Under the pieces are notes generated by a model that saw only the letters and a program-made list of their open reading frames with translations, was not told the DNA's origin and did not search any database. A stretch of 64,000 nt of DNA from positions 1 through 64,000 of the forward strand of contig JADCEL010000004.1 in assembly GCA_020250125.1 (NCBI GenBank). The letters are read 5' to 3'. Position numbers and translations under genes: made by a program. The DNA comes from Rhodobacter sp. GTDB taxonomy: Bacteria; Pseudomonadota; Alphaproteobacteria; Rhodobacterales; Rhodobacteraceae. Positions within the stretch are counted from its first letter, which is position 1, and each line of letters opens with the position of its first letter. This document shows positions 1-9,294 of the stretch, piece by piece.

Positions 1-197
1 CCCCCGCCCCGCCACCGGCGGGCGCTTGCCCCTGTTGGTGCGGGTTGCACCGGTCTTGGTGGAACCGTCCCGCACGGGCGGGGGAAACGCGGGTCGCGTT
101 TCCTGTCCCCGCCCATAGGGCCAATCCCTGTCCCGGACCGGGCAGGGTTTCCCGGCAGGCAGGCGGTCGGATTGCTGTTTCAGCACCCTGTTCACCG
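1..197. repeat. Dispersed intergenic repeat, copy A
   Basis: This non-coding stretch resembles 51325-51455 and 56600-56800 in the same orientation. Shared blocks in order are a CCCGCC..CCGGCGGG arm, a G/C spacer, a block around GCGTTTCC followed by CCCG, and then (copies A and C only) TTTCCCG.CAGGCAGGCGG and TTTCAGCA. A hairpin CCCTGTCCCGG-A-CCGGGCAGGG lies at about 126-147, where copy C has a different hairpin. No reading frame is shared by the copies. The left edge is cut by the window. Confidence 0.55.
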
Positions 198-210
198 GAC
201 TCCGTCCGGA

Positions 211-2661
211 TCAGCCCCTGATCCGGGCATTCGAGGGATCGTACAGCGGCGCAGCATGAATCTGGCATGGCACGCGTTCTGACGCAACTTCAAGCGTGTA
301 GCGCCCGGACTTCATCCAGTCTTCCGTCACGCCGCCCGCGTTCCGCACATAGCCATAGCCGATCGGCTTTCCCAGGGTATGGCCGAACCCGCCCGAAGAC
401 AGCCACCCTACCCGCAGGCCGTCACGATAGATCGTCTCGCGGCCCAGCAGGATCACGGCGGGGTCGTCCACCGTGAATCCGGCCAGCCGCTTGGTCACGC
501 CGCCTGCCAGTTGCGCCGCCACCGCCGCGCGCCCCAGAAAGGGCAGGCCCGATTTCATCTTGCAGGCCCAGGCCAGCCCCGCCTCGACCGGCGTGTGGTC
601 CGGCCCGATGTCGGACCCCCAGGCGCGGTAGCCCTTTTCCAGCCGCAGCGTCTCGATCGCGCGGTAGCCTGCGTTGACCAGACCCTGCCCTGCCCCCGCC
701 GCCATCAGCGCCTCGTACACCGTCACCGCGACGTCGGTGGGCATGTGCAGCTCCCACCCCAACTCGCCCACATAAGTCACGCGCAGCGCCAGAACCGGAC
801 AGGCCGCCACGCTGATCCGCCGCGCCGTACCGAAGGGGAAGCCCGCGTTCGTCAGATCATCCGGGCAGACCCGCGCCAGAATATCCCGCGCCTTCGGCCC
901 CATCAGCGACAGCACGGCAGAGCCGGACGTTACATCCACCAGCTCTGCGCGCGCGTCCACCGGCAGATTGCGCGCGATCCAGTCGAAATCATGGGTGGCA
1001 AAACCGGTGCCGGTGACGATGTAGAACTCGTCGCGGGCAACCCGCGCCACCGTGACATCGGCCTCGATGCCGCCCCTGTCGTTCAGCATCTGCGTATAGG
1101 TCAGGCTGCCAACGGCGCGCTCGACATTCCCGGCGGCGATCCGGTTCAGGGCCGCTGCGGCGTCGGGCCCCTTCAGGGTGAACTTCGCGAAAGAGGTCTG
1201 ATCGATCAGCACCGCCGCCTGGCGCGCGGCCAGATGTTCGCGCCGCACCGCGTCCCACCAGCCGGGCCGCTGATAGCTGTAGCGGTCTTGCGCCACCTCG
1301 CCCGCCGCCAGATCGGCAAACCAGTTCGGCCGTTCCCAGCCCAGCTTTTCCCCGAAACAGGCCCCCGCCGCCTTCAGATGGGCATAAAGCGGCGAACGGC
1401 GCGCGGGCCGGGCCGAGCGGTGCTCTTCTGACGGCCAGGCGATGGAGTAGTGCTTGCCGTAAGCTTCCAGCGTGCGCGCACGCACCCAGTCGGTCGAGTG
1501 ATGCACCTTGCCGAAGCGGCGGATGTCGACCGGCCACAGATCGAACGGCGCTGCCCCCCCGGCCACCCATTCCGCCAGCGCCATGCCCGCCCCCCCGCCC
1601 GAGGCGATGCCAAAGGCGTTGAACCCGGCCCCGATGAACAGGTTGCGCTGTTCCGGCGCCTCGCCCAGAATGAAGTTGCCGTCGGGGGTAAAGCTTTCCG
1701 GGCCGTTGATCAATTGCTTGATTCCGGCGGTTTCCAGCGCCGGCACCCGCCCGATGGCGAGATCCATGAACTGCCCGAAATGATCGAAATCCGAGGTCAG
1801 CAATTCAAAATGGAAGCCTTCGGGAATGCCCTTGACCGCCCAGGGCACCGGGTTCGGTTCGTACCCGCCCCAGACAAGGCCGCCGACCTCTTCCTTCCAG
1901 TAGGTCAGCCGGTCGGGGTCGCGCAGGGTGGGCAGGGTGGGCGTGACGCCCGCGATCTGTTCCGTGACCATATACTGATGTTCCACCGACACCAGCGGCA
2001 CATTCACCCCCACGGTCGCGGCCAGGGCCCGTGTCCACTGGCCGGCGCAGATCACCACCTTTTCGCAGTCAATCCGGCCCTGCGGCGTCTCCACCCCCCG
2101 GATGCGCCCGTTGTCCACGATGATCCGGGTCACCGGCGTATCCTCAAAAATCTTCACCCCGGCCATGCGTGCGCCCCGCGCCAGTGACTGGGTGATGTCC
2201 GACGGGTTCGCCTGCCCGTCCGTCGGCAGAAAGGCCGCGCCCACCAGATCGTCGATGGTCATCAGCGGCCACAGGTCCTGCGCCTCTTGCGGGGTCAGCA
2301 GGTGCATCTCAAGGCCAAAGGAATGCGCGGTTGTTGCCTGCCGCTTCACCTCTGTCCAGCGTTCGGCATTGCAGGCCAGCCGCAGCCCGCCGTTCATCTT
2401 CCACCCCGTTTGCAGGCCGGTTTCCTGTTCCAGCCGCCGGTAAAGGTCCACCGAATAGCCCAGAAGCTGCGTGATATTGGCCGAGGTGCGCAACTGCCCC
2501 ACCAGACCGGCGGCATGAAAGGTCGTGCCCGATGTCAGCTTCCTGCGTTCCAGCAGGACGGTGTCGGTCCAGCCCAGCTTGCCCAGATGATAGGCGGTGG
2601 AACAGCCGACGATCCCGCCGCCGATGACCACCGCCCGTGCTGTTGTCGGAAGCTCTGCCAT
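211..2661 (-). CDS. FAD-dependent dimethylglycine/sarcosine dehydrogenase-like protein (DAO + GcvT domains)
   Basis: This 816-residue flavoprotein probably demethylates an N-methylated glycine and passes the C1 unit to tetrahydrofolate. The N-terminus carries an FAD-binding GGGIVG motif (residues 14-19). TTFHAAGL follows, with His49 at the position of the covalent FAD histidine of dimethylglycine dehydrogenases. The second half, from about residue 440, is a GcvT/aminomethyltransferase-like folate-binding module ending in the SSGGFGHTLGK region. The start at 2661 opens directly on the Rossmann fold; upstream in-frame codons run through the preceding gene. It follows the phosphotransferase gene by 7 bp, so the two are probably cotranscribed. 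Substrate (dimethylglycine, sarcosine or a related methylamine) cannot be settled by sequence. Confidence 0.85.
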   Translation of the reverse strand: MAELPTTARAVVIGGGIVGCSTAYHLGKLGWTDTVLLERRKLTSGTTFHAAGLVGQLRTSANITQLLGYSVDLYRRLEQETGLQTGWKMNGGLRLACNAERWTEVKRQATTAHSFGLEMHLLTPQEAQDLWPLMTIDDLVGAAFLPTDGQANPSDITQSLARGARMAGVKIFEDTPVTRIIVDNGRIRGVETPQGRIDCEKVVICAGQWTRALAATVGVNVPLVSVEHQYMVTEQIAGVTPTLPTLRDPDRLTYWKEEVGGLVWGGYEPNPVPWAVKGIPEGFHFELLTSDFDHFGQFMDLAIGRVPALETAGIKQLINGPESFTPDGNFILGEAPEQRNLFIGAGFNAFGIASGGGAGMALAEWVAGGAAPFDLWPVDIRRFGKVHHSTDWVRARTLEAYGKHYSIAWPSEEHRSARPARRSPLYAHLKAAGACFGEKLGWERPNWFADLAAGEVAQDRYSYQRPGWWDAVRREHLAARQAAVLIDQTSFAKFTLKGPDAAAALNRIAAGNVERAVGSLTYTQMLNDRGGIEADVTVARVARDEFYIVTGTGFATHDFDWIARNLPVDARAELVDVTSGSAVLSLMGPKARDILARVCPDDLTNAGFPFGTARRISVAACPVLALRVTYVGELGWELHMPTDVAVTVYEALMAAGAGQGLVNAGYRAIETLRLEKGYRAWGSDIGPDHTPVEAGLAWACKMKSGLPFLGRAAVAAQLAGGVTKRLAGFTVDDPAVILLGRETIYRDGLRVGWLSSGGFGHTLGKPIGYGYVRNAGGVTEDWMKSGRYTLEVASERVPCQIHAAPLYDPSNARIRG

Positions 2662-2668
2662 GCCATCC

Positions 2669-3544
2669 TCAGCTTTGGGTAAAGACGCCCCAAGCCGCCC
2701 GGTAGGTGGCAAGGTTCGTCCGGGTGTAGGTTGCAAAGTCGAACTCGAGGTCCGAAACAATCTCGGACACCATCGACCACAGGGTTTCGCGCAAGGCACT
2801 TGCGGCCTTCATCGCCAGATAGCGCCGCCACAGAAGCGCGTCGGCAGGCCGCCCGAAATAGGTTTCCAGCATCCGCGCCTCCTGCCGGGGGGACAGGCCG
2901 GTGTTCGCGGCCAGCCCGCCCAGATCGAACAGGGAAGAGTTGAAGCCGGCATAATCCCAGTCGATCAGCCACAGCCGCGTGCCATCATGCAGGAAATTGG
3001 CGGGCAGCAGATCGTTGTGGCCAAAGACGATATCCACCGGCCCCACCGCCGCCTCCAGAGCCGCCGCATCGCGCAGAAGCTCGGGCAGCAGCGGCGCGTG
3101 GACGCTGGCGCGGTCGCGCAGCGTGCCGGCATAGTCGCGGATCACATGGAACACCCAGAAGGCCAGAACCGGCCCACGCAGGACCGCCGGAATGTCGCGA
3201 TGGGCGCGCGCCACCAGGGACAGCGCCTGATCCAGCATCGCGTCATCGGCGAAATCAGCTGCCGACAGCGTCCGGGCCTCAAGGAAATCGATCACCAGCG
3301 CGCCGGGTTCGTGATAGCGCACGGCCGGCGATATGCCGGTGGCATGGGCGGCATGGCTGGCCGCCAGTTCGTTGAACCGCAGGATCTGATGCACCGGAAT
3401 GTCATCGCCGATGCGCACCACAACGCGGCCCCGGTCATCGCTGGCGACAAAGTTGATGTTGGTGATGCCGCCGCCCAGGGGCCTGGCCCGCACCTCTCCC
3501 TGCCAGATCGGAAGCGCGCGCAGACGGTCAAGCGGCGTGGTCAC
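2669..3544 (-). CDS. Choline/ethanolamine kinase-like or aminoglycoside phosphotransferase-fold protein
   Basis: The product has 291 residues of the protein-kinase-like APH/choline kinase fold. The glycine-rich segment is RPLGGGITNINF near the N-terminus. The catalytic loop is FGHNDLLPANF and the metal-binding DxD-type motif is LIDWDYAGFNSS, both in the C-terminal half. A GTG start at 3544 is chosen because it gives the usual family length; the open frame continues upstream only as antisense to the cytochrome gene. It lies 7 bp upstream of the dimethylglycine dehydrogenase-like gene, which fits choline, betaine or methylamine metabolism, though the phosphorylated substrate is inferred. Confidence 0.78.
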   Translation of the reverse strand: MTTPLDRLRALPIWQGEVRARPLGGGITNINFVASDDRGRVVVRIGDDIPVHQILRFNELAASHAAHATGISPAVRYHEPGALVIDFLEARTLSAADFADDAMLDQALSLVARAHRDIPAVLRGPVLAFWVFHVIRDYAGTLRDRASVHAPLLPELLRDAAALEAAVGPVDIVFGHNDLLPANFLHDGTRLWLIDWDYAGFNSSLFDLGGLAANTGLSPRQEARMLETYFGRPADALLWRRYLAMKAASALRETLWSMVSEIVSDLEFDFATYTRTNLATYRAAWGVFTQS

Positions 3545-3787
3545 GGCAATCCCCCTGTTCGTCGGGGCGGCCCCGCCCCGTCCTTGCGCGACAGAAGCGG
3601 TCTGTGCCTTTGGGGTCAAGGGGCATCGGCAGGAATGCAAGGGCGGGGCGGGCGGCAGAATTCGCGCTGGGAACGCGCCCGTTCCACCGCTAAGCTTGGC
3701 GGGGTGCCGGTTCTTGCGGCCCGGCCGGAAAGAGGGTGTGCGATGACAGCGGTCGGCAGGCAGCACGGCAGGCAGGAAACCGGTGCC

Positions 3788-5713
3788 ATGTTGCGCCGTC
3801 TTGGCCGGGTTTTCACTGTGCTTGTGATCATGGCCGGCCCCGGCATGGCACAGGACGCGCCCGCCTATGCCGGAAGCGCGGCCTGCAGCGATTGCCATGA
3901 ACAGGTGACTGCGGCCTGGGTGCCGTCGGACCATGCAAAGGCCTGGACCCTGCCCGATGAGTCCACGGTGCTGGGCGACTTCAGCGATGTCACCTTCACC
4001 CATCACGGGGTCACCTCGCGCTTCTTTCGCGACGGCGCGGCGTTCATGATCGAAACCGAAGACGGCAGCGGCCAGCGCCGCGCCTTCAAGGTGACCGGCA
4101 TCGCCGGCATTGATCCGCTGCAACAGTACCTGATCTCGCCCGAACCGGGCCGGACCCAGACCTTTGACATCGCCTGGGACGTTGCGGCACAGCGCTGGTA
4201 CCCGGTCTTCCCGGATCAGATGGCGCTGGCGGGCGACGGGCTGCACTGGACCGGCCCCTACAAAAGCTGGGAGGCGCGCTGCGCCGAATGCCACTCGACC
4301 GGCTATACCCGGAATTATGATGCCACGACAAGAACCTACAGCCCGAAGCTTGCAGAAACCGGCGTGGGCTGCGAAGCCTGCCATGGCCCCGGTGCCGCGC
4401 ATGTCGCCTGGGCACAGGCCCCGGACATGCCGCTGGCACAGGGGCTTGGACGCTTTGGCCTGACCGCCGATCTGACCCGTGCCGATACCGAACTTGACAC
4501 CTGCATGACCTGCCATTCCCGCCGCGAGGCGATGCAGGATGGCAACCCGGTTCCCGGCACGCCCTATCATGACAGCTACATCCTGTCGCTGCTGCGCCCC
4601 GGCCTGTACCATCCCGATGGCCAGATCCTGGACGAGGTGTTCGAGGGCGGGTCGTTCCTGCAATCGAAGATGCATGCCAAAGGCGTGCGCTGTTCTGACT
4701 GCCACGAGCCGCACAGCGGCACCCTGCGGGCCGAGGGCAACGCGGTCTGCGCCCAGTGCCATTCGCCCGCCGGCAATCCGCGCTTTCCCAGCCTGCCGCT
4801 GAAGGTCTTTGACGGCCCCGAGCATCACTTCCACCCCGAGGACAGTGCAGGGGCGCAATGCGTGTCCTGCCACATGACCGAACGCACCTACATGGGCATC
4901 GACACACGGCGCGACCACAGCTTCCGCATTCCCCGCCCCGATCTGGCCGCAAGCGGCGCGCCCGATACCTGCACCGACTGTCACACCGACAGGGACGCCG
5001 CCTGGGCCGCCGCCGAGCTTGAGGCGCGCTTTCCCGACAGCCCGCATCGCGGCCCGCACTTCGCCCCGGTCTTTTCCGCCGCCGCCACCGATCCGGCAGG
5101 CCAGGCCGACGCCCTGCTGGAAATCGCCGAATGGGACGGCCCCGGCGTGGTGCGCGCCTCGGCGCTGGACATGCTGGGTGCGGCGGCGCGGGCGGATCAG
5201 GCCCCGCGCCTTGTGCCGCTGCTGGCCGATCCTGACCCGCTGGTGCGCGCCGCCGCCGCCGGCACGCTGGGTGCCCTGCCCCCGGAGCAGCGGCTTGGCG
5301 CACTGTTGCCGCTGCTGTCCGATCCGCTGCGCGCCGTGCGCGTGGCCGCAGCCCGCGCCCTGCTGGATGCGCAGGCCGCCCCGGGCACGCCGCAGGCGCA
5401 GGCGATCTCTGCCGCCATGGCGGAATGGCAGGGCGCGATGATGCTGCGCACCGATTTTCCCGAAACCCATCTGCAACTTGCGGGCGTCGGCCTGACCTTG
5501 CGCAACTGGCAGATGGCAAGCCAGGCCTTTGCCGAAGCGGTCAGCCTGGACCCGCAGCTTGTGCAGGGCTGGATCATGCAGGCGCGCATTGCGGCGGCGC
5601 TGGAAGACCGCCAGGGTGCCGCCCGTGCGGTCAGCCAGGGCCTTGCCGCCAATCCGGGCGATCCGACCCTGACCGGGATGGCGCGCGAGATGGGGCTGGC
5701 TGTGGCCCCATGA
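3788..5713 (+). CDS. Periplasmic octaheme c-type cytochrome with HEAT and TPR repeats
   Basis: This 641-residue exported multiheme protein has signal peptide MLRRLGRVFTVLVIMAGPGMA. Eight CxxCH motifs are visible in order: CSDCH (residues 33-37), CAECH, CEACH, CMTCH, CSDCH, CAQCH, CVSCH and CTDCH. The C-terminal third has two HEAT-like repeats (LVPLLADPDPLVRAAAAGTL, LLPLLSDPLRAVRVAAARAL) and TPR-like helices. The heme part recalls the cytochrome c554/nitrite-reductase-like multiheme superfamily, so periplasmic electron transfer is likely, but no substrate is indicated. An earlier ATG at 3743 with AGAGGG upstream is possible; 3788 gives a normal signal peptide and has AGGAA upstream. It is transcribed divergently from the phosphotransferase gene. 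Confidence 0.85.
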   Translation: MLRRLGRVFTVLVIMAGPGMAQDAPAYAGSAACSDCHEQVTAAWVPSDHAKAWTLPDESTVLGDFSDVTFTHHGVTSRFFRDGAAFMIETEDGSGQRRAFKVTGIAGIDPLQQYLISPEPGRTQTFDIAWDVAAQRWYPVFPDQMALAGDGLHWTGPYKSWEARCAECHSTGYTRNYDATTRTYSPKLAETGVGCEACHGPGAAHVAWAQAPDMPLAQGLGRFGLTADLTRADTELDTCMTCHSRREAMQDGNPVPGTPYHDSYILSLLRPGLYHPDGQILDEVFEGGSFLQSKMHAKGVRCSDCHEPHSGTLRAEGNAVCAQCHSPAGNPRFPSLPLKVFDGPEHHFHPEDSAGAQCVSCHMTERTYMGIDTRRDHSFRIPRPDLAASGAPDTCTDCHTDRDAAWAAAELEARFPDSPHRGPHFAPVFSAAATDPAGQADALLEIAEWDGPGVVRASALDMLGAAARADQAPRLVPLLADPDPLVRAAAAGTLGALPPEQRLGALLPLLSDPLRAVRVAAARALLDAQAAPGTPQAQAISAAMAEWQGAMMLRTDFPETHLQLAGVGLTLRNWQMASQAFAEAVSLDPQLVQGWIMQARIAAALEDRQGAARAVSQGLAANPGDPTLTGMAREMGLAVAP

Positions 5714-5743
5714 CCGCCCGGTCCGGGCGGGGCTGGGGCCACA
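5701..5743 (+). terminator. Nested inverted repeat over the cytochrome stop codon
   Basis: The outer arms are TGTGGCCCC (5701-5709) and GGGGCCACA (5735-5743). The inner arms are CCGCCCGG (5714-5721) and CCGGGCGG (5723-5730). Together they form a long GC stem around the stop codon. There is no U-tract, so it is only a candidate terminator or mRNA 3'-end stabiliser. Confidence 0.45.
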
Positions 5744-6509
5744 ACCCTCCCGCAGCCTCAGGGCCAAAGCCACAGATGCGCCCGGAGAACAATGCGGTTT
5801 CCGTGGGTTCCGATTGGGAAATTCCGGGCCGTCCCCTGCCTGTGGGCAGGATCGCGCAGAAGATGCAATACGCCCTGAAATCGGTGATGGTGCCGGCCGA
5901 TGAAGGGGCGGCGCGGGCGAAGTGCTGCGGATCGGGGCAATCGCACGGCGGGCCGAAACAGCGAAGCGGTTTCCGGTACATGCCCTGCCGGAGATCCGCA
6001 ACGCGGGCCAGATTGCCGGCATCGGGGGGCGCAACGGCGGCTTTCGGCGGATCAAGGCGCCCGCCGCATTTTCCGCCAAGCGACCTTCCGGCGATGATCG
6101 ACGGGCCGATCCCCCCCTGATGTGCCGGTCGCGCCGCGCCCGTCAGCGCCGCGACGGCCGCGCGGACGAGGCCACCTGCCGCATCCGCACGGTCTTTGCC
6201 GGGGCGTTCCGGTCATGCCTTGTGCCGACCCAATCCCTGACGCCCGCCGGTCTGCCGGACCAGCCCGCCGCGGCGCAGCAGGGGCTGTCGGCAGCGCCGG
6301 CCTGATCCGCACGGCGCTGCCAGCGCATCCGGCAGGCGGTTCATCACCCCGATCCCGTCCTCGGTCACCAGCAGTTGGATATCCACGATGAACCCGCCCA
6401 GACCGGTGACAGACCACGGGCATTCGAAGGCCGGTGCCATGCCCAAGCGGTCCGTCACGGGGCTTGCGGCGGGAATGTACGGCCATTCCTCGCTGCCCGG
6501 ACCAGCCCG
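5744..6509. other. Gene-poor interval
   Basis: No convincing intact gene lies here. Overlapping open frames on both strands show no start signals or recognisable motifs, except the peptidase-like remnant at 6322-6479. Confidence 0.6.
6322..6479 (-). pseudogene. Possible C-terminal remnant of an M24-type peptidase/creatinase-like gene
   Basis: One minus-strand frame reads GGFIVDIQLLVTEDGIGV then MNRLPDAL. This resembles the C-terminal strand of M24 family proteins (GxRxEDxVLVTEDGxExL followed by a short LPxDL tail). A neighbouring frame contains LGHGTGL, reminiscent of the M24 glycine-histidine motif, which would imply a frameshift. No upstream domain or start is present. The call rests on a short similarity judged by eye. 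Confidence 0.3.
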
Positions 6510-7238
6510 CTACTGAAAGGACCGCCGCTTGAAGGCAGCAATATCCGCCGGGGTCAGCTTGAACCACTCCCCATTTGCCCTGCGGTCTGCAAAGCGGCGG
6601 TGCCAATAGGCTTCAATGCCCGCCGGATCGTCGGTGCGGATAGAGTGGACCAATATTGCCGCATCCGGCAGCGCCGTCCGTATCTGCTTTACCCGCCGCT
6701 CCAACTGGTCGCTGCGCCCGATCTTGTAATGAGCACCAGACCCGATCAGATAAACCGAGCCATCAACCACCGTTGCGCGGCGCGACCTTGTTGGCACGGG
6801 CGCGGCCGGGATCATCGCCGCCACATCTGAGAAGTCGGGCTTGTCGCGCAGCCATTCGGCCATTGCGGCCAGAAGCGCTGCCTTGGTGGGGAAGTGGTTG
6901 TCCACAGTGCTGTGCGCGGGGAAGGTCGGGTCAACCTGGCGGTAAAGCCGGAACTCACTGGTTGTCGGCACCCGGCCATAATGGCGGAACACCTGCGCTA
7001 TCCGGGCAAGGAAGGTCCCACCGTCGAGCTTGGCGTTCTTCCGGTTAGCCGAAAGCCCCGCCGCAACCAGGGCATCACCCCACCTTGCCCAGTAGATGCC
7101 AAGCCACTCACTCTGGCGAATGCCGGTTTCACGCTCAAACACCTGCCGCCCCGGTGCCGCGCCGCCGATGGTCTGGGCAACCCGCCTGATCTCTGTCAGG
7201 ATCACCTCGCGCTTGGGGTCAACAGCCTGAGTCGTCAT
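6510..7238 (-). CDS. GIY-YIG nuclease family protein (T5orf172/Mug113-like)
   Basis: The product has 242 residues. The C-terminal third holds a GIY-YIG-type fold of the T5orf172/Mug113 kind: VYLIGSGAHYKIGRS, then RRVKQI, HSIRTDDPAGIEAYWHRRF and GEWFKL. The N-terminal two thirds look helical and contain helix-turn-helix-like repeats (WARWGDALVAAGL, HFPTKAALLAAMAEWL), plausibly for DNA binding. The start at 7238 is the first ATG downstream of the tRNA; the longer frame is only antisense to tRNA-Thr. The domain occurs in phage-related and homing-type proteins, and the position beside a tRNA fits a mobile origin, but no integrase is present. Its activity is unknown. Confidence 0.72.
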   Translation of the reverse strand: MTTQAVDPKREVILTEIRRVAQTIGGAAPGRQVFERETGIRQSEWLGIYWARWGDALVAAGLSANRKNAKLDGGTFLARIAQVFRHYGRVPTTSEFRLYRQVDPTFPAHSTVDNHFPTKAALLAAMAEWLRDKPDFSDVAAMIPAAPVPTRSRRATVVDGSVYLIGSGAHYKIGRSDQLERRVKQIRTALPDAAILVHSIRTDDPAGIEAYWHRRFADRRANGEWFKLTPADIAAFKRRSFQ

Positions 7239-7306
7239 CGCGCCCCATTGGCGGCGGAGCACTGCCCTGTGCAGCACCGATTTCAAGGTGTTGAGAGGCA
7301 GGGGTA

Positions 7307-7382
7307 TGGTGCCGGTTGCAGGATTTGAACCCGCGACATCGTGATTACAAATCACGCGCTCTACCAACTGAGCTAAACCGGC
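7307..7382 (-). tRNA. tRNA-Thr (anticodon UGU)
   Basis: The minus strand folds into a 76-nt cloverleaf that includes an encoded 3' CCA. The acceptor GCCGGTT pairs with AACCGGC. The D arm is GCTC AGTTGGTA GAGC, and the anticodon stem CGTGA/TCACG flanks loop TTTGTAA. The T arm contains GGTTCAAATC. Anticodon TGT reads ACA (and possibly other ACN) threonine codons. Confidence 0.96.
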
Positions 7383-7490
7383 ACAACGCCCCGATACCCG
7401 TCCCTGTTCACTGCTTTAACTGCGCGTCCTGTTTGCCGTCAAGGCGTTACCCGATCAGACGGGGCCGTGCAGATCAGGTGCCGTACCGGC

Positions 7491-7525
7491 GGGCTTCGGG
7501 CCGGGCTTCGGGCGGGGCTTCGGGG
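7491..7525. repeat. Short 12-bp tandem repeat
   Basis: GGGCTTCGGG occurs at 7491-7500, 7503-7512 and 7515-7524 with a 12-bp period, in the non-coding gap between tRNA-Thr and the permease gene. No function is evident. Confidence 0.6.
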
Positions 7526-7567
7526 CCTGCGCGGTGGATAGCGCCCCGGCGGGGTCCGTGCAAGCCC

Positions 7568-9226
7568 CTAGCGGTTGGCGCGCGCCATCAACCCCACGGC
7601 GGCAAGGCCGACCAGCATCACCAGGATCGCGGCAGGGGCCGCGTCGCCCAGGTTTTCAAGGCTGGCCTTCTCATGCACGCGGGTCGCCAGCGTGTCATAG
7701 TTGAACGGGCGCAGCAGCAGCGTGGCGGGCAGTTCCTTGACACAGTCGACAAAGACCACCAGCAGGGCGGTGGCGACCGACCGCTGCATCAGCGGCAGGT
7801 ACACGGCCTGCAAGGCCCCCCCGGCGCTGCGGCCCAGCGACCGTGCCGCCATCGGCAGGCTGGGCGAAACGCGGCCAAAGGCGGAATCGACCGCCCCCTG
7901 CGCAATCGCAAAGAAGCGCACGCAATAGGCCAGCACAAGGGCGGCGGGGGTTCCGGTCAGGATCAGGCCCGGGTCATGGCCGGTGACCCGCAGCACCAGG
8001 TCCGCAACCCGCTGATCGAGGGCCGCAAGCGGAACAAGCAGGCCCACCGCAAGAACGGCGCCGGGGGCAGCATAGCCGATGGTCGTCACCGGCAGCAGCA
8101 GGCGCGGCAGGCGCCGGCCTGCCTGCCTGATGCCATAGACCACAAACAGCGCGGCAGACACGGTCAGGCCGGCGGCCACGCCGCCCGAAACCAGCGTATT
8201 GGCCAGCGCCCGCCCCAGCCCGGCGGAAACCCAGGCGTCCGGATTGCGCAGGGCGATGCCCAGGATCACCCCGACCGGCAGCAGGAATCCCAGCGAAAAC
8301 GGCACCAGGCACAGCGCGGTCGCGCCCCAGGCCCGCAAGCCCCGCAGGCGGATCGGCACCACCGGCCGGGCCGCGCGCGAGGTCTGGTGAAAGCGCAGGT
8401 TGCGCCGCCCTGCCCGTTCCACCGCAACCAGCCCCAGGATCATCACCAGCAGGACCAGCGAAAGCTGCGCCGCCCCGCCGGCATTGCCCGCCGAAAGCCA
8501 GACGGAAAAGATGCCCGTGGTCAGCGTCTGAACCCCGAAATAGCTGACGGTGCCGTAATCGTTCACCGTCTCCATCGCCGCCAGGGCCACACCGGCGGCA
8601 ATGGCGGGGCGCGCCAGCGGCAGGCCCACCCGCACAAACAGTGCCCGGGGACCGCTGCCCAGGGCGCGGGCCACCTCGTAGGCGCAGCCTGACTGTTCGC
8701 GGAAGGCGGCGCGCGCCAGAAGATAGACGTAAGGATAAAGCGCCGCCGCCAGAACCAGAATTGCGGCAGGCACGGACCGCACCTGGGGAAACCAGTAGTC
8801 GCGGGCAGACTGCCAGCCCATGGCAGTGCGCAAGGCCCCCTGCACCGGCCCTGCATATTCCAGGAAATCCACCAGGGCATAGGCACCGATATAGGCCGGA
8901 ACCGCCAAAGGCAGCAGCAGCGCATAATCCAGCAGGCGCGACAGCGGAAAGCGGTACATCGTCAGCAGCCAGGCGGCCCCGGTCCCAAAGACGGCGGTCA
9001 GCGCGCCGACCCCGACCATCAGCGTCAGGGTGGTGGACAGATAGCGCGGCAAGACGGTGGCCAGCAGATGCGGCCAGATGTTCTCTGCCGGGGTCGCCGC
9101 AATCCACAGCACCGCACCGATCGGCATCAGCACGATGGCCGCAATCAGCACCGCCCCCGCCGACCAGGGGTCAAGCCGGGGCAGACGGGGCTTTGGCCGA
9201 AGTATCCGAGTGTTTTCGTTGGTCAT
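7568..9226 (-). CDS. Iron(III)-type ABC transporter permease (FbpB/SfuB-like)
   Basis: This 552-residue inner-membrane protein is a tandem of two permease domains with about 12 membrane segments. That is the architecture of FbpB/SfuB iron permeases, in which one gene encodes both membrane halves. EAA-like cytoplasmic loops can be seen around EVARALGSGPRALFVRVGLP and MAARSLGRSAGGALQAVYLP. The MTNENTR start at 9226 immediately precedes the first membrane segment. No periplasmic binding protein or ATPase gene is adjacent, so partners must lie elsewhere. Ferric iron is the usual substrate, but related permeases carry other ions. Confidence 0.85.
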   Translation of the reverse strand: MTNENTRILRPKPRLPRLDPWSAGAVLIAAIVLMPIGAVLWIAATPAENIWPHLLATVLPRYLSTTLTLMVGVGALTAVFGTGAAWLLTMYRFPLSRLLDYALLLPLAVPAYIGAYALVDFLEYAGPVQGALRTAMGWQSARDYWFPQVRSVPAAILVLAAALYPYVYLLARAAFREQSGCAYEVARALGSGPRALFVRVGLPLARPAIAAGVALAAMETVNDYGTVSYFGVQTLTTGIFSVWLSAGNAGGAAQLSLVLLVMILGLVAVERAGRRNLRFHQTSRAARPVVPIRLRGLRAWGATALCLVPFSLGFLLPVGVILGIALRNPDAWVSAGLGRALANTLVSGGVAAGLTVSAALFVVYGIRQAGRRLPRLLLPVTTIGYAAPGAVLAVGLLVPLAALDQRVADLVLRVTGHDPGLILTGTPAALVLAYCVRFFAIAQGAVDSAFGRVSPSLPMAARSLGRSAGGALQAVYLPLMQRSVATALLVVFVDCVKELPATLLLRPFNYDTLATRVHEKASLENLGDAAPAAILVMLVGLAAVGLMARANR

Positions 9227-9294
9227 CCCGTGGCGGACTTACAGAACCCTGCGCGCCCTGTCCAGACGCGCGCGGTCTGTCCGGTGCCGCGCCG

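Noticed and set aside
2669-6079. A 1136-codon minus-strand frame extending the phosphotransferase gene upstream.
   Set aside because: The upstream 845 codons are antisense to the octaheme cytochrome and have no motif. The phosphotransferase starts at the GTG at 3544.
7239-7367. N-terminal extension of the GIY-YIG gene.
   Set aside because: The extra codons translate tRNA-Thr on the same strand (CNHDVAGSNPATGT is the usual product of reading a tRNA).
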